Shown here: positions 36,575 through 45,965 of the stretch, in pieces
Position numbering within the stretch: position 1 is the stretch's first letter
Layout of the letters: each line of letters opens with the position of its first letter
NCBI RefSeq assembly: GCF_000612505.1
Contig: NZ_CP004078.1
Span: 271,001 to 335,000 of the forward strand
Reading direction: 5' to 3'
Source of the DNA: Paenibacillus sabinae T27
Lineage (GTDB): Bacteria > Bacillota > Bacilli > Paenibacillales > Paenibacillaceae
Length of the DNA stretch: 64,000 nt
Made by a program: the position numbers and the translations under genes
The notes under the pieces: generated by a model
Told to the model about the DNA's origin: nothing
What the model saw: only the letters and a program-made list of their open reading frames with translations
Database searches by the model: none

Positions 36575-37176
36575 CTATTGGCAGAACCGGAAAAAAGCTG
36601 GATCTGGAGCCGTACACCCAATGGGCGCCGGGCGTCCGGTCTTCGGCATCCGCTTGCGGGCCGGCAACGATGGCGGCGATCGCCGAATACTGGGGGCGCC
36701 GTTTGGGGCTGTCTGCCTTGATAGGCCTGGAACGCTTCCGCTCGAAAGCGGAGCAGATCAACCATGTATATGATCGTTACGGCGGAAAGCTCTGGGGGAT
36801 GAGCGCCCGGGGGCTTGTGAAGGGTATCGGTGCGTATTTCCGGTCGGCGCTCGGGGACACCTCAACAATCCAGCTGAGAAGCTTCAATGATTTCGCCTTA
36901 TACAAGGCGGAAATCGACGCGGACCGGCCGGTGGCGGTGAAGTTCGACAAATGGTTGTCCCTGCGCTGGACGGGGAACTATGCCTTCGATTATCACTGGA
37001 CGGTGGGGATCGGCTATGAGCTGACGGAGGTCGGCCCCCGGCTGATCGTGCAGGATAACGGCGCAAGGCGCGCGGACGGAGGATATACCGCAAGCCGAGA
37101 GCGGCTGATCGATTATACGGAGAACCGGGCGGTGATTACTATGGTGTCTGTGAAGCCGGTTCGGAAGGAGACCTGA
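36571..37176 (+). CDS. C39-like peptidase domain protein
   Basis: The 201-residue product resembles papain-like C39 peptidases: SSASACGPATMAAIAEYWG supplies a catalytic Cys within the CGPAT motif, the His is in FDYHWTVGIGYE, and the Asp/Asn in LIVQDNGARR. No signal peptide or ABC transporter domain is present, so it differs from bacteriocin exporters. It could cut a peptide in the cytosol or mother cell. The small upstream gene overlaps it by four bases. The neighbours are spore-coat-type genes. Confidence 0.72.
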   Translation: MTIGRTGKKLDLEPYTQWAPGVRSSASACGPATMAAIAEYWGRRLGLSALIGLERFRSKAEQINHVYDRYGGKLWGMSARGLVKGIGAYFRSALGDTSTIQLRSFNDFALYKAEIDADRPVAVKFDKWLSLRWTGNYAFDYHWTVGIGYELTEVGPRLIVQDNGARRADGGYTASRERLIDYTENRAVITMVSVKPVRKET

Positions 37177-37217
37177 ATCAAGTTCCGGAACTTTCAGAAT
37201 ATAGGGCGAAAACCGGT

Positions 37218-37246
37218 TTGACAGCAGACCGGACGCGTTGTATAAT
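37218..37246 (+). promoter_or_regulatory. Consensus sigma-A promoter for pullulanase
   Basis: TTGACA (37218-37223), 17 bp, TATAAT (37241-37246): perfect -35 and -10 boxes. It lies about 80 bp before the start. Confidence 0.9.
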
Positions 37247-37277
37247 CCCGGAGAATCCTAGAAAATATTTCAAAAAA

Positions 37278-37289
37278 CAAACGTTTGCG
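37278..37289 (+). promoter_or_regulatory. MalR/LacI-type operator downstream of the promoter
   Basis: CAAACGTTTG (37278-37287) is a perfect palindrome with CG continuing at 37288-37289, close to the CGCAAACGTTTGCG site known for MalR. It lies about 25 bases past the expected transcription start, a blocking position. Confidence 0.65.
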
Positions 37290-37324
37290 CCGCATGGAGC
37301 CAGGCAGCTTTCCAGGCGGCGAGA

Positions 37325-39304
37325 ATGAATAAAGGAGTCCTGATCGATTTGTCGGTACAAAGGGAAAGGGATGAGCCGATTTATTACGGCGATCCCGCGG
37401 TCACCGGCGGTGTCTCCGTCTTTGTCGACGGCTTTGACGATTTATTCAGTTACGAGGGAGACGATTTGGGGCTGAACTATACGCCGGAGCGCTCCGTCTT
37501 CCGGCTGTGGGCCCCCACCTCCCAGGAGGCGCAGCTGGTGCTGTACGATTCCTGGCAGGGGGAAGCTTCTGCCGTCATGCCGATGACCCGCGATATCGGG
37601 GGGACCTGGATACTGACGCTGAAAGGCGATCTGGACGGCAAGTTCTACACCTACCGCGTATGGATAGAAGACAAGTGGAACGAAGCCATCGATCCTTACG
37701 CGAGGGCCGTTGGCGTAAACGGCGACCGGGGCGCCATCCTCGACCTCCGGAAGACGGACCCGACGCGCTGGACGGAGGACAAACCGCCGCTTCACGATCC
37801 TGTGGATGCCGTTATCTATGAGCTGCATCTGCGGGATGCATCGATTCATCCGGCTAGCGGCATCCGGCAGAAAGGCGGATTTGCCGGCCTTGCCGAGAGC
37901 GGTACGCGGGGACCGGGCGGGATTCCTACCGGGCTGGACCATATCGCCGGCCTTGGCGTCACGCATGTGCAGCTGCTGCCGCTCAGCGATTACGCTACCG
38001 AAAGCGTAGATGAGACGAAGCTTGGCGAGCCGCATTACAACTGGGGCTACGACCCGAAGAACTATAATGTTCCCGAGGGCTCCTACGCGACCGATCCTTT
38101 CGTTCCCGGAGTCCGGATCACGGAGCTCAAGCGCCTGATTCAGACGCTGCATGACCGGGGCCTGCGGGTCGTTATGGACGTGGTCTACAACCATGTCTAC
38201 GACGGATACCGGGCGAACTTCACCAAGCTTGTTCCGGGCTACTATCTGCGCCATAAGGCGGACGGAACGCTGTCGAACGGATCGGGCTGCGGCAATGACT
38301 GCGCCACCGAGCGCAAAATGATGTCCCGTTTTATTGCAGATTCCGTCTTGTACTGGGCGCGGGAGTATCACATCGACGGCTTCCGCTTCGATTTGATGGG
38401 GCTGATCGACATCGGCACCATGACGGAGATCCGTCAGCGGCTTGATGAGCTTGATCCCTCGATCCTGACGATTGGTGAAGGCTGGATTATGGACACGGAG
38501 CTTGCCCCGGAGCGCCGGGCGAACCAGCATAACAGCTCCCATATGCCGAGAATCGGACAATTTAACGACGGCTTCCGCGATGCCGTCAAGGGCAGCATCT
38601 TCCTGCATGACCGCAAAGGCTTTATCAACGGCGGGAGCGGCAGCGAGAGCGGAGTCAGGGCGGGTGTCGCCGGCGGCATCGCCTACGGGCCGGGCATCGG
38701 ACAGTTCGCCCAGGAGCCGCAGCAGTGCGTCAATTATGTGGAATGTCACGATAATCATACGCTGTGGGACAAATTGCTGCTGTCCACGGAAGGGACGGGT
38801 GACAGGGAGCGCCGCAGCATGCACCGGCTCGCCTCGGCCATGGTGCTGACGAGTCAGGGGATTCCGCTGCTGCATGCCGGCCAGGAGTTTATGCGGACAA
38901 AGCAAGGTGTGGAGAACAGTTATAACAGCCCGGTGGAGATCAACTGGCTTGATTGGGAACGGTGCGCCGAGCGCCAGGATGATGTTGCTTATATCCAAAG
39001 ATTGATCGCCCTGCGGAGGCAGCATCCGGCGTTTCGGCTGCGGAGCGCGAAGGAGATCCGGGCTGGCCTCGTCTTTGAGCAGTCTCCGGGCGGCACGGTG
39101 GCTTTTACGCTGCGGAATCACGCCGGAGGCGATTCGGCAAGCCACATCTACGTTGTATATAAAGCAAGCAAAGAAGAGACTCCGCTCACGCTTCCGAAGC
39201 TGGGGGATTGGGAGCCGCTGTTTGGCGGGGAAGGAATCGTCCTTCTGGACAAAGAGCAGCTTATTGCCCGGGGTATCGGAATGACAGTGCTGGCGGTGAA
39301 ATAA
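37325..39304 (+). CDS. pulA: Type I pullulanase
   Basis: The 659-residue glycoside hydrolase family 13 enzyme has an N-terminal CBM48-like module (about 30-130, FRLWAPTSQEAQLVLYDSW), the pullulanase signature YNWGYDPKNYNVPEGSYA, and the four GH13 regions: DVVYNH, GFRFDLMG with the nucleophile Asp, EGW with the acid Glu and VECHDNHT. It cleaves alpha-1,6 branches of pullulan and glycogen. No signal peptide is present, so it works inside the cell like AmyX. The TTG at 37349, with GGAG 11 bases upstream, is an alternative start. Control is inferred from the MalR-like operator. Confidence 0.93.
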   Translation: MNKGVLIDLSVQRERDEPIYYGDPAVTGGVSVFVDGFDDLFSYEGDDLGLNYTPERSVFRLWAPTSQEAQLVLYDSWQGEASAVMPMTRDIGGTWILTLKGDLDGKFYTYRVWIEDKWNEAIDPYARAVGVNGDRGAILDLRKTDPTRWTEDKPPLHDPVDAVIYELHLRDASIHPASGIRQKGGFAGLAESGTRGPGGIPTGLDHIAGLGVTHVQLLPLSDYATESVDETKLGEPHYNWGYDPKNYNVPEGSYATDPFVPGVRITELKRLIQTLHDRGLRVVMDVVYNHVYDGYRANFTKLVPGYYLRHKADGTLSNGSGCGNDCATERKMMSRFIADSVLYWAREYHIDGFRFDLMGLIDIGTMTEIRQRLDELDPSILTIGEGWIMDTELAPERRANQHNSSHMPRIGQFNDGFRDAVKGSIFLHDRKGFINGGSGSESGVRAGVAGGIAYGPGIGQFAQEPQQCVNYVECHDNHTLWDKLLLSTEGTGDRERRSMHRLASAMVLTSQGIPLLHAGQEFMRTKQGVENSYNSPVEINWLDWERCAERQDDVAYIQRLIALRRQHPAFRLRSAKEIRAGLVFEQSPGGTVAFTLRNHAGGDSASHIYVVYKASKEETPLTLPKLGDWEPLFGGEGIVLLDKEQLIARGIGMTVLAVK

Positions 39305-39374
39305 GGTGTTATCAGGCGCACGCCGATGTAAGCGGACTTGAAAGAGCTTGTATCTTATATGAAACGAACATTTG

Positions 39375-39412
39375 GCGTACAACCGGTGGAAGAGCCGGTT
39401 GTACGCTTTTTC
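39375..39412 (+). terminator. Terminator after pullulanase
   Basis: GCGTACAACCGG pairs perfectly with CCGGTTGTACGC, followed by TTTTTCG. Confidence 0.93.
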
Positions 39413-39793
39413 GTGTTGGGACCGGGTTTGCAACCGGTTGCTTGTCTCCCCGGCCGGATTCGGCACAATGGTACAGGGTCTAAATGATTTAAATTTGAAA
39501 TTTCTGTGATAATGGCAAAATGATCTTCTCGATTTGCCAAAAAGGTGACATTGCTCACGTTCGGATACGGAAAGCGAATGGTACTATGTAGTCACTTATT
39601 ACTTTTAATTTTAAATGTGGCGGACAACCATGCAGCCGGGGCAATCGTCTTGGTGCGGTCTGCTGCTTCGCTGCTTTACAGCGTCATATGAATGGCGCCC
39701 GGAGGGACTGAAGTCCTTGGTGTAAGCGGCACCCTAGAATCGCCGGCCTGCCGGTCCGGCGTTAAATCAAAGAAGACACGGAGGATGACAGGT
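39413..39793 (+). other. Long leader region upstream of gltD
   Basis: No gene was seen in these 381 bases. A short palindromic stretch (GGACTGAAGTCC, 39705-39716) and CCGGCCTGCCGGTCCGG near 39741 could form hairpins. No T-box (no GGTGGxACCGCG) and no complete known riboswitch was found. The frame of gltD stays open back to 39692 but without start support. Confidence 0.5.
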
Positions 39794-41278
39794 ATGGGCA
39801 AATCTACGGGATTTTTGGAATACGCGCGCGTAACGCCATCGGAATGCGAAGCGCTTGAGCGGATCAAGAACTGGAACGAATTTTCGGTTCCGATGGAAGA
39901 AGAGAAGCTGCGCGAGCAGGCTGCGCGCTGCATGGATTGCGGAACGCCGTTCTGCCATGTGGGCCGGCTGCTGTCGGGGATGGCCTCCGGCTGTCCGCTG
40001 CATAATCTGATTCCGGAATGGAACGATATGGTATATAAAGGGAACTGGGAAGTCGCGCTGAAACGGCTGCATAAGAGTAATAACTTCCCGGAATTTACAA
40101 GCCGGGTATGTCCTTCCCCTTGTGAAGGCGCTTGTACGGTCGGTATGAACGGCCAGCCCGTAACGATCCGCACCATCGAGAAAGCGATTGTGGACAGAGG
40201 CTTCGAGGAAGGCTGGATCAAGCCGGAGCCTCCGCTTACGCGCACCGGCAAGAGCGTGGCCGTCGTCGGCTCCGGACCTTCGGGACTCGCGTGCGCGGCG
40301 CAGCTTAACAAAGCAGGCCACACAGTTACCGTATATGAACGCGCTGACCGGCTCGGCGGCCTGCTGACCTACGGCATCCCGAATATGAAGCTCGACAAGA
40401 AGAAAGTGCAGCGCCGGGTAGACCTGCTTGAGGCCGAAGGAATCACCTTCGTGACCGGCACAGAGATCGGCAAGGATATTTCGGCCGAGGAGCTGAAAGC
40501 CAAGCACGACGCGGTTGTGCTGTGCGCCGGCTCGACCAAAGCCCGTGATCTTCAGGCCGAGGGACGGGAGCTGTCCGGCATTTATCAGGCGATGGAGTTC
40601 CTGACGCTGAATACGAAGAGTCTGCTGGACTCGGAGCATGCGGACGGCGAATACCTGTCTGCCGCCGGCAAGGACGTCGTTGTTATCGGCGGCGGCGATA
40701 CGGGTACCGACTGCGTCGCAACCTCCCTTCGCCATGGCTGCAAAAGCGTGGTACAATTGGAAATCATGCCGCAAGCGCCGCTTACCCGCCAGCCGAACAA
40801 CCCGTGGCCGGAATTCCCGAAGGTGCTTAAAGTGGATTACGGTCAGGTCGAAGCCAAGGCGGTATATAAGGAAGATCCGCGCCGCTATCTCGTATCGACC
40901 AAGCGTTTTGCCGGGGATGAGAACGGACAGGTAAAGGAGCTGCATACGGTGCGGCTTGAATGGGTACGGAATGAAGAAGGACGCATGGTGCCTAGAGAAG
41001 TGCCGGGCAGCGAGGAAGTTATCCCTGCGCAGCTCGTATTGCTCGCGCTCGGTTTCACCGGACCGGAAGAGACGGTTGCAAGCCAGCTCGGTCTGGAGCT
41101 CGACGAACGCTCCAACATCAAGGCTGAGTACGGCGTGCATACGACGAATGTGGAAGGCGTCTTTGCGGCAGGCGACATGCGCCGCGGACAGAGCCTTGTC
41201 GTGTGGGCGATCAGTGAAGGCCGTCAGGCTGCCCGGGAAGTAGACCGGTATCTGATGGGCTCCTCGAATTTGCCTTAA
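39794..41278 (+). CDS. gltD: Glutamate synthase (NADPH) small subunit
   Basis: The 494-residue product passes electrons from NADPH via FAD and iron-sulfur clusters to the large subunit that makes glutamate from glutamine and 2-oxoglutarate. Two Cys clusters are visible ([12 protein letters not shown] and [12 protein letters not shown]), then the FAD motif [12 protein letters not shown] and the NADPH motif [11 protein letters not shown], and [16 protein letters not shown] at the end. The ATG at 39794 has GGAGG 9 bases upstream and matches the usual GltD start ([10 protein letters not shown]). The large subunit gene is not next to it in this window. Confidence 0.93.
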   Translation: MGKSTGFLEYARVTPSECEALERIKNWNEFSVPMEEEKLREQAARCMDCGTPFCHVGRLLSGMASGCPLHNLIPEWNDMVYKGNWEVALKRLHKSNNFPEFTSRVCPSPCEGACTVGMNGQPVTIRTIEKAIVDRGFEEGWIKPEPPLTRTGKSVAVVGSGPSGLACAAQLNKAGHTVTVYERADRLGGLLTYGIPNMKLDKKKVQRRVDLLEAEGITFVTGTEIGKDISAEELKAKHDAVVLCAGSTKARDLQAEGRELSGIYQAMEFLTLNTKSLLDSEHADGEYLSAAGKDVVVIGGGDTGTDCVATSLRHGCKSVVQLEIMPQAPLTRQPNNPWPEFPKVLKVDYGQVEAKAVYKEDPRRYLVSTKRFAGDENGQVKELHTVRLEWVRNEEGRMVPREVPGSEEVIPAQLVLLALGFTGPEETVASQLGLELDERSNIKAEYGVHTTNVEGVFAAGDMRRGQSLVVWAISEGRQAAREVDRYLMGSSNLP

Positions 41279-41337
41279 GATTAAGGAAATCAGTTAAGCC
41301 GGGGTCTCGCAAAGTACCCGGCGCCCAGCTTTGAAGG

Positions 41338-41363
41338 AAAGCCTCACTTTGTGGGGCTTTTTT
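41338..41363 (+). terminator. Terminator after gltD
   Basis: AAAGCCTCAC pairs with GTGGGGCTTT (one G-T pair) around a TTT loop and runs into TTT. Confidence 0.8.
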
Positions 41364-41418
41364 CACTGCGATATAGGTGGCAATTCTATATAACCAACAT
41401 GGGAAAGGATGGAAAGAT

Positions 41419-41964
41419 ATGAAGCTGATGTTTATTTCCGATATTCACGGCTCGCTGCACTGGTTAAAGAGAGCGCTGGAGAAATACGCCGAGGAGAAGC
41501 CGGATGGCCTTGTTATTCTCGGAGACTTTATGTATCACGGTCCGCGGAATCCGCTGCCGGAGGGCTACGATCCTCAGGGAGTGGCGAAAGAGCTCAATGC
41601 GTACAAGCGGCATATCACTGCCGTCCGGGGCAACTGCGACAGCGAGGTGGACCAGATGCTGCTCGATTTTCCGATGATGGGCGACTATACGCAAATTTGG
41701 TATGAGGGCAGACGCATTTATGTCACGCACGGACACGGCTTCAGTATCGAGAACCTGCCCGAGCTGAGTGAGGGCGATCTTTTTATTCAAGGGCATACCC
41801 ACGTTCCCGTGGCTGACATCAAAGAAGGCGTTTATGTGCTGAATCCGGGCTCCATCTCGCTCCCGAAAGAGAACAACCCCAATTCCTATGCCGTGCTGGA
41901 AGGCGGGGCGTTTACCGTCAAAAGCTTTGCGGGAGAGATCGTGAAGTCGATCCAGATTTCCTGA
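41419..41964 (+). CDS. YfcE-type phosphodiesterase
   Basis: The 181-residue metallophosphoesterase shows all five motifs: DIHGS, GDFMYHGP, RGNCDSEVD, THGHGF and GHTHVP. It resembles YfcE/MJ0936, which cleave phosphodiesters with Mn2+. The ATG at 41419 follows AAAGGATGGAAAGAT. It stands alone between terminators. The natural substrate is unknown. Confidence 0.9.
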   Translation: MKLMFISDIHGSLHWLKRALEKYAEEKPDGLVILGDFMYHGPRNPLPEGYDPQGVAKELNAYKRHITAVRGNCDSEVDQMLLDFPMMGDYTQIWYEGRRIYVTHGHGFSIENLPELSEGDLFIQGHTHVPVADIKEGVYVLNPGSISLPKENNPNSYAVLEGGAFTVKSFAGEIVKSIQIS

Positions 41965-41978
41965 TTCTCCCCCAAAAA

Positions 41979-42030
41979 AGCCCGCTGCAGCGGGCTTCTT
42001 GAAAGCCGGGCGCTTGCGTCCGGCTTTTTC
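41979..42030 (+). terminator. Two tandem terminator hairpins
   Basis: AAGCCCGCTGCAGCGGGCTT is a perfect palindrome at 41979-41998. GAAAGCCGG and CCGGCTTTTTC follow at 42001-42030. Confidence 0.85.
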
Positions 42031-42089
42031 GCGCTTCAAGCGGATGATCTGCTGCCTTAAAATGCCGGAATACCGTCTTCCCGAAGGAA

Positions 42090-42118
42090 TTGAGCCGGGA
42101 TTGATATTATTGTATTAT
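42090..42118 (+). promoter_or_regulatory. Sigma-A promoter for aguA-aguB
   Basis: TTGAGC (42090-42095), 17 bp, TATTAT (42113-42118), 55 bp before the start codon. Confidence 0.6.
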
Positions 42119-42172
42119 GGGTAAGGAATGCAGAAGAGATGTGTTCCTTAAACTATTGTAAAGCGGGCTAAG

Positions 42173-43204
42173 ATGATGAATCCTAAAGATTTCAACTATA
42201 GCATGCCGCCCGAATGGGCGAAGCATGAGCGCACGTTTATTTCCTGGCCGGTGCAGGCGTCCATGTGCTTTCCGGACGATCATGAATCCGTGTGCCAAGG
42301 ATATGCGGATATTATCCAGGCGATTGCCGAGTTCGAGCCGGTAACGGTCGTTGTCAATCCGGACGAGCAGGAGGCCGTCATGCGCCTCGTATCCGGTCCC
42401 GGCATCACGTTTCTTCCGATCGAGCACAGTGACGCTTGGCTGCGGGATAACGGGCCAACCTTCGTGGTGGACGGCAGCGGTAAGCTTGCCGGAGTGAACT
42501 GGAAGTTTAACGCCTGGGGCGGCAAATATTCTCCCTGGGATCTCGACGACAAGGTTGCACCGCAAATCCTGGAGCAGCTGAAGGTTACACGGTTCGATGC
42601 GCCGATCGTGATGGAAGGCGGCTCCTTGCATACCGACGGAGAGGGCACGCTGATTACAACCGAGGAATGTCTGCTTAACCCGAACCGCAATCCGGGCCTC
42701 GGACGGGGAGATATTGAAGAGTATCTTCGCCAATATACCGGCGCGGAGAAGATCATCTGGCTGAAGCGCGGGCTCAGTGGCGACGAGACCGACGGGCATG
42801 TCGACAATATCGCCTGCTTCGCGTCACCGGGCAAGGTCATCATTCAGGTGTGCGAGGACCCGCAGGACGAGAATTATGCGATTACAGAAGAGAATTTGCG
42901 TATTCTGGAGAGCGCTACGGACGCCAAGGGCAGAAAGCTTGAAATCGTCAAAATCCAGCAGCCGCCGCGCGCCGATCATGAAGGCAGCCGGCTGACGCTT
43001 AGCTACCTGAATTTCTATTTTGTGAACGGCGGTATAATCCTGCCTGTATTCGGCGCACCCGAGACGGATGCGCTTGCGGAGCAGGCCCTGTCGCGTCTTT
43101 TTCCGGACCGGAGAATCCGCACTGTGAACGGGATGGCGGTCATCCGCGAGGGCGGTAACGTGCACTGCACCACGCAGCAAATGCCGGCTAGAGCATTTCA
43201 ATAA
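42173..43204 (+). CDS. aguA: Agmatine deiminase
   Basis: The 343-residue enzyme converts agmatine to N-carbamoylputrescine and ammonia. It has the pentein-fold marks: WPVQASMCFPD, SDAWLRDNGPTFVV, MEGGSLHTDGEGTL, GDETDGHVDN (catalytic His) and the C-terminal REGGNVHCTTQQMPA with the Cys nucleophile. It is followed 21 bp later by aguB, the next step. The pair makes putrescine from arginine-derived agmatine without urea. Confidence 0.94.
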   Translation: MMNPKDFNYSMPPEWAKHERTFISWPVQASMCFPDDHESVCQGYADIIQAIAEFEPVTVVVNPDEQEAVMRLVSGPGITFLPIEHSDAWLRDNGPTFVVDGSGKLAGVNWKFNAWGGKYSPWDLDDKVAPQILEQLKVTRFDAPIVMEGGSLHTDGEGTLITTEECLLNPNRNPGLGRGDIEEYLRQYTGAEKIIWLKRGLSGDETDGHVDNIACFASPGKVIIQVCEDPQDENYAITEENLRILESATDAKGRKLEIVKIQQPPRADHEGSRLTLSYLNFYFVNGGIILPVFGAPETDALAEQALSRLFPDRRIRTVNGMAVIREGGNVHCTTQQMPARAFQ

Positions 43205-43225
43205 GGCAACAAGGAGGACATAGGC

Positions 43226-44101
43226 TTGAGAAAAGTAAAAGTAGCCGCGACGCAGATGAGCTGCTCCGGCAACATTGAAGAGAATATCGCCAAAGCCGAT
43301 AAGCTGGTTCGGGAGGCGGCCGCTCAGGGAGCGCAGATTATTTTGCTGCAGGAGCTGTTCGAGACGCCGTATTTCTGCCAGAAGGAAAAATCGGATTACT
43401 ATGAATATGCGACCGAACTTGAGCAGAACAAAGCCGTCAACCATTTCAAAGAGGTGGCCAAAGAGCTTAAGGTTGTGCTTCCGATCAGCTTCTATGAGAA
43501 GAAGAACTATGCGCGCTACAACACCCTGGCCGTGATCGACGCCGACGGAACCATCCTGGGAAAATACCGCAAGAGCCATATACCGGACGGCCCCGGCTAC
43601 GAGGAGAAGTTCTACTTCAATCCCGGAGACACCGGATTCAAGGTGTGGAACACCCGCTACGCCAAAATCGGGGTGGGCGTATGCTGGGATCAGTGGTACC
43701 CGGAGGCGGCGCGCGTCATGACGCTGATGGGAGCGGAGATTCTGTTCTATCCGACGGCCATCGGCTCGGAGCCGCAGGACAGCGCTATCGATTCGAAGGA
43801 TCACTGGCAGATGTGCATGCTTGGCCACGCCGCGGCCAACCTGATTCCTGTGGTGGCGTCCAACCGGATCGGGCGTGAAGAGGATGAGGATTCAAGCATC
43901 AACTTTTACGGCTCTTCGTTTATCGCCGGTCCCCAAGGCAACAAGGTTGCCGAGGCCGGACGGGGCGAAGAGGCGGTGCTGGTCGGCGAGTTCGATCTGG
44001 ACGAGCTGGAGACGGGGCGGATCGAGTGGGGCATTTTCCGCGACCGCCGTCCGGAGCTGTATCGTCTGATTGCTTCCTACGACGGGGAGCTAACCTTTTA
44101 A
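43226..44101 (+). CDS. aguB: N-carbamoylputrescine amidase
   Basis: The 291-residue nitrilase-family enzyme hydrolyses N-carbamoylputrescine to putrescine, CO2 and ammonia. The Glu-Lys-Cys triad is present: LLQELFETPYF, KYRKSHIPDGPGY and GVGVCWDQWYPEAAR. The length matches the family. The start is TTG with AAGGAGG upstream. It forms an operon with aguA and ends at the terminator at 44127. Confidence 0.94.
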   Translation: MRKVKVAATQMSCSGNIEENIAKADKLVREAAAQGAQIILLQELFETPYFCQKEKSDYYEYATELEQNKAVNHFKEVAKELKVVLPISFYEKKNYARYNTLAVIDADGTILGKYRKSHIPDGPGYEEKFYFNPGDTGFKVWNTRYAKIGVGVCWDQWYPEAARVMTLMGAEILFYPTAIGSEPQDSAIDSKDHWQMCMLGHAAANLIPVVASNRIGREEDEDSSINFYGSSFIAGPQGNKVAEAGRGEEAVLVGEFDLDELETGRIEWGIFRDRRPELYRLIASYDGELTF

Positions 44102-44126
44102 CGAGAGCTGAGATATTGCAAAGCAT

Positions 44127-44169
44127 GAGCACTGACCCAAGGGGTGAAATCCTGGCAGTGCTCTTTTTT
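44127..44169 (+). terminator. Terminator after aguB
   Basis: GAGCACTG pairs with CAGTGCTC with an inner CC/GG extension, then six T residues. Confidence 0.88.
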
Positions 44170-44298
44170 ACAAGAGGCCGGATTCGGCAGTTGGATCTTC
44201 GAAAAAACGCTTCGGTAAGGCGGCAAGTGCTAGAATTAAAGTTGTTACAAACTTCCGATAATTATGTGATATAACATAACATATGGAAGAAAAGATAA

Positions 44299-44327
44299 TT
44301 GTCATCTACACTTTAATCTGTTAAAAT
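44299..44327 (+). promoter_or_regulatory. Sigma-A promoter for the amino acid ABC operon
   Basis: TTGTCA (44299-44304), 17 bp, TAAAAT (44322-44327), 40 bp before the start codon. Confidence 0.7.
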
Positions 44328-44367
44328 CTCTTTATGCTATTGACAATTTTCGCAGGGGGATTGAGAG

Positions 44368-45186
44368 ATGAAAAGCAGAAATAAATGGGTCATGTCAGCT
44401 TTGATCGCGATGCTGGTCGTGGTCATCGCCGGATGCGGATCGGATAACAATGCAAGTTCCGGCAGCGGCGGCGAAGAAACCGTGGTGAAGTTCGCGAGCG
44501 ACGCTACCTACGCACCTATGGAATATATGGATAAGGATACGATTAAGGGCTTCGACATTGATTTTATCGATGCAGTCATGAAAGAAGCGGGAATGAAATA
44601 CGAAGTGGTCAATACCGGCTGGGACACGATGCTTGAGAGCGTCAAGCAGGGTACGGAATACCAGGCCGGCTTGTCCGCGGTATCCATTACCGACGACCGC
44701 AAGCAGACGTATGATTTCTCCGTTCCTTACTTTGAATCGACGAACATGATTATGGTCAAGGAAGGCAGCGACATCAAGAGCGCGCTGGATCTGAAGGACA
44801 AGACCGTGGCTGTGCAGACGGCTACTACCGCCGATGAGCTGATGAGCAAGATCATGGGCGTGGGCAACACGAAGCTGAAACGCTTCGACAGCAATGCGGT
44901 TGCGATGATGGAGCTCGACAATGGCGGGGCGGACGCGGTGGTGGCCGATATCGCGATCGTACGAGAATACATCAAGAACAACCCGAACATGAAGCTGGTC
45001 GGAATCACGGATACGCCGAATTTCGGTTCCGAGTATTACGGCATTCTGTACCCGAAGGGCAGTGAACTTAAGGCGAAGCTGGACCCAGCGATCCAAAAGG
45101 TCATTGAAAACGGCAAGTACGAGGAAATCTACAAGAAATGGTTCGGCGAAGCTCCGGACCTGACGAACTTGAAGAACGCACAGTAA
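44368..45186 (+). CDS. Polar amino acid ABC transporter substrate-binding lipoprotein
   Basis: The 272-residue product has a lipoprotein signal (LIAMLVVVIAGCGSD, Cys at 24) and a bacterial solute-binding family 3 domain. Typical parts are VKFASDATYAPMEYMD, GFDIDFIDAVMKEAG, FSVPYFESTNMIMV and NGKYEEIYKKWFGE. It should capture glutamine or a similar amino acid outside the membrane and hand it to the permease. An attenuator hairpin separates it from the permease gene, which allows the binding protein to be made in excess. Confidence 0.92.
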   Translation: MKSRNKWVMSALIAMLVVVIAGCGSDNNASSGSGGEETVVKFASDATYAPMEYMDKDTIKGFDIDFIDAVMKEAGMKYEVVNTGWDTMLESVKQGTEYQAGLSAVSITDDRKQTYDFSVPYFESTNMIMVKEGSDIKSALDLKDKTVAVQTATTADELMSKIMGVGNTKLKRFDSNAVAMMELDNGGADAVVADIAIVREYIKNNPNMKLVGITDTPNFGSEYYGILYPKGSELKAKLDPAIQKVIENGKYEEIYKKWFGEAPDLTNLKNAQ

Positions 45187-45196
45187 GCAAGGTAAG

Positions 45197-45245
45197 CAAA
45201 GCAAGCATGCGTAATGAATACTATTGCGCGTGCTTTGTTTTTTTC
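45197..45245 (+). terminator. Hairpin between binding-protein and permease genes
   Basis: CAAAGCAAGCATGCG pairs with CGCGTGCTTTG with a bulge, then seven T residues. Because the operon continues, it probably acts as a partial terminator. Confidence 0.8.
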
Positions 45246-45313
45246 AGGAGAGAGAGAAAGATTTACGGGGACGGCTTGCATCCGGCCTATTGTGAAGAGA
45301 AGGGAAGAGAAAG

Positions 45314-45961
45314 ATGGATTTCAATTTCGACATCATTGGAGGATATTTGCCTTTATTCTTGCGGGGAACCTTGTATACGATCGGCTTTTCGATCGCTTCA
45401 ATCATCCTTGGTTCCGTATTCGGGCTGGGCATCGGCTTTGGCAGAATGGTCAAAAGTCCGCTCTGGCGCTGGCCCTTCCTGGCCTACATCAATTTCTTCC
45501 GGGGCACACCGCTGTATGTCCAGATCCTGATTGTCCATTTCGGGTTGGTTCCGGCCTTTTATGGTAGCACCAATGCGCTGATTTCCGGTGTCGTTGCGCT
45601 GTCGCTCAACTCGGCGGCCTACACAGCGGAGATTTTCCGGGCAGGCATCCAGTCGGTCGATCCCGGCCAGCGGGAGGCGGCGCTGTCGCTTGGGATGACG
45701 GGAAGGCAGTCAATGCGGTTTGTGGTGCTGCCGCAGGCTATCAAGCGGATGGTTCCGGCATTTGGCAACGAGTTCATCGTGCTCGTGAAGGATTCGTCGC
45801 TGCTCGCGCTTGTCGCCGCCCCCGAGATCATGTACTGGGGCAATACGATGAAAGGCCAGTACATGCGGATCTGGGAGCCTTATTTGACGGCGGCAGTCAT
45901 TTATTTTGTGCTTACCTATTCACTCAGCAAGCTGCTGTCCTATATCGAACGGAGGATGTAA
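45314..45961 (+). CDS. Amino acid ABC transporter permease
   Basis: The 215-residue membrane subunit of the HisMQ type has five helices and the ABC-contact loop [37 protein letters not shown] is typical of the glutamine/cystine group. Its stop is close to the ATPase gene (4 bp). It forms the import channel for the binding protein encoded upstream. Confidence 0.93.
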   Translation: MDFNFDIIGGYLPLFLRGTLYTIGFSIASIILGSVFGLGIGFGRMVKSPLWRWPFLAYINFFRGTPLYVQILIVHFGLVPAFYGSTNALISGVVALSLNSAAYTAEIFRAGIQSVDPGQREAALSLGMTGRQSMRFVVLPQAIKRMVPAFGNEFIVLVKDSSLLALVAAPEIMYWGNTMKGQYMRIWEPYLTAAVIYFVLTYSLSKLLSYIERRM

Positions 45962-45965
45962 CCCC

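Noticed and set aside
37442..39466. Very long minus-strand frame opposite pullulanase
   Set aside because: Pullulanase motifs on the plus strand are unambiguous; the opposite frame has no recognisable domain or ribosome site.
39413..39793. Possible T-box or other riboswitch upstream of gltD
   Set aside because: No T-box sequence and no complete aptamer pattern could be found; only weak hairpins.
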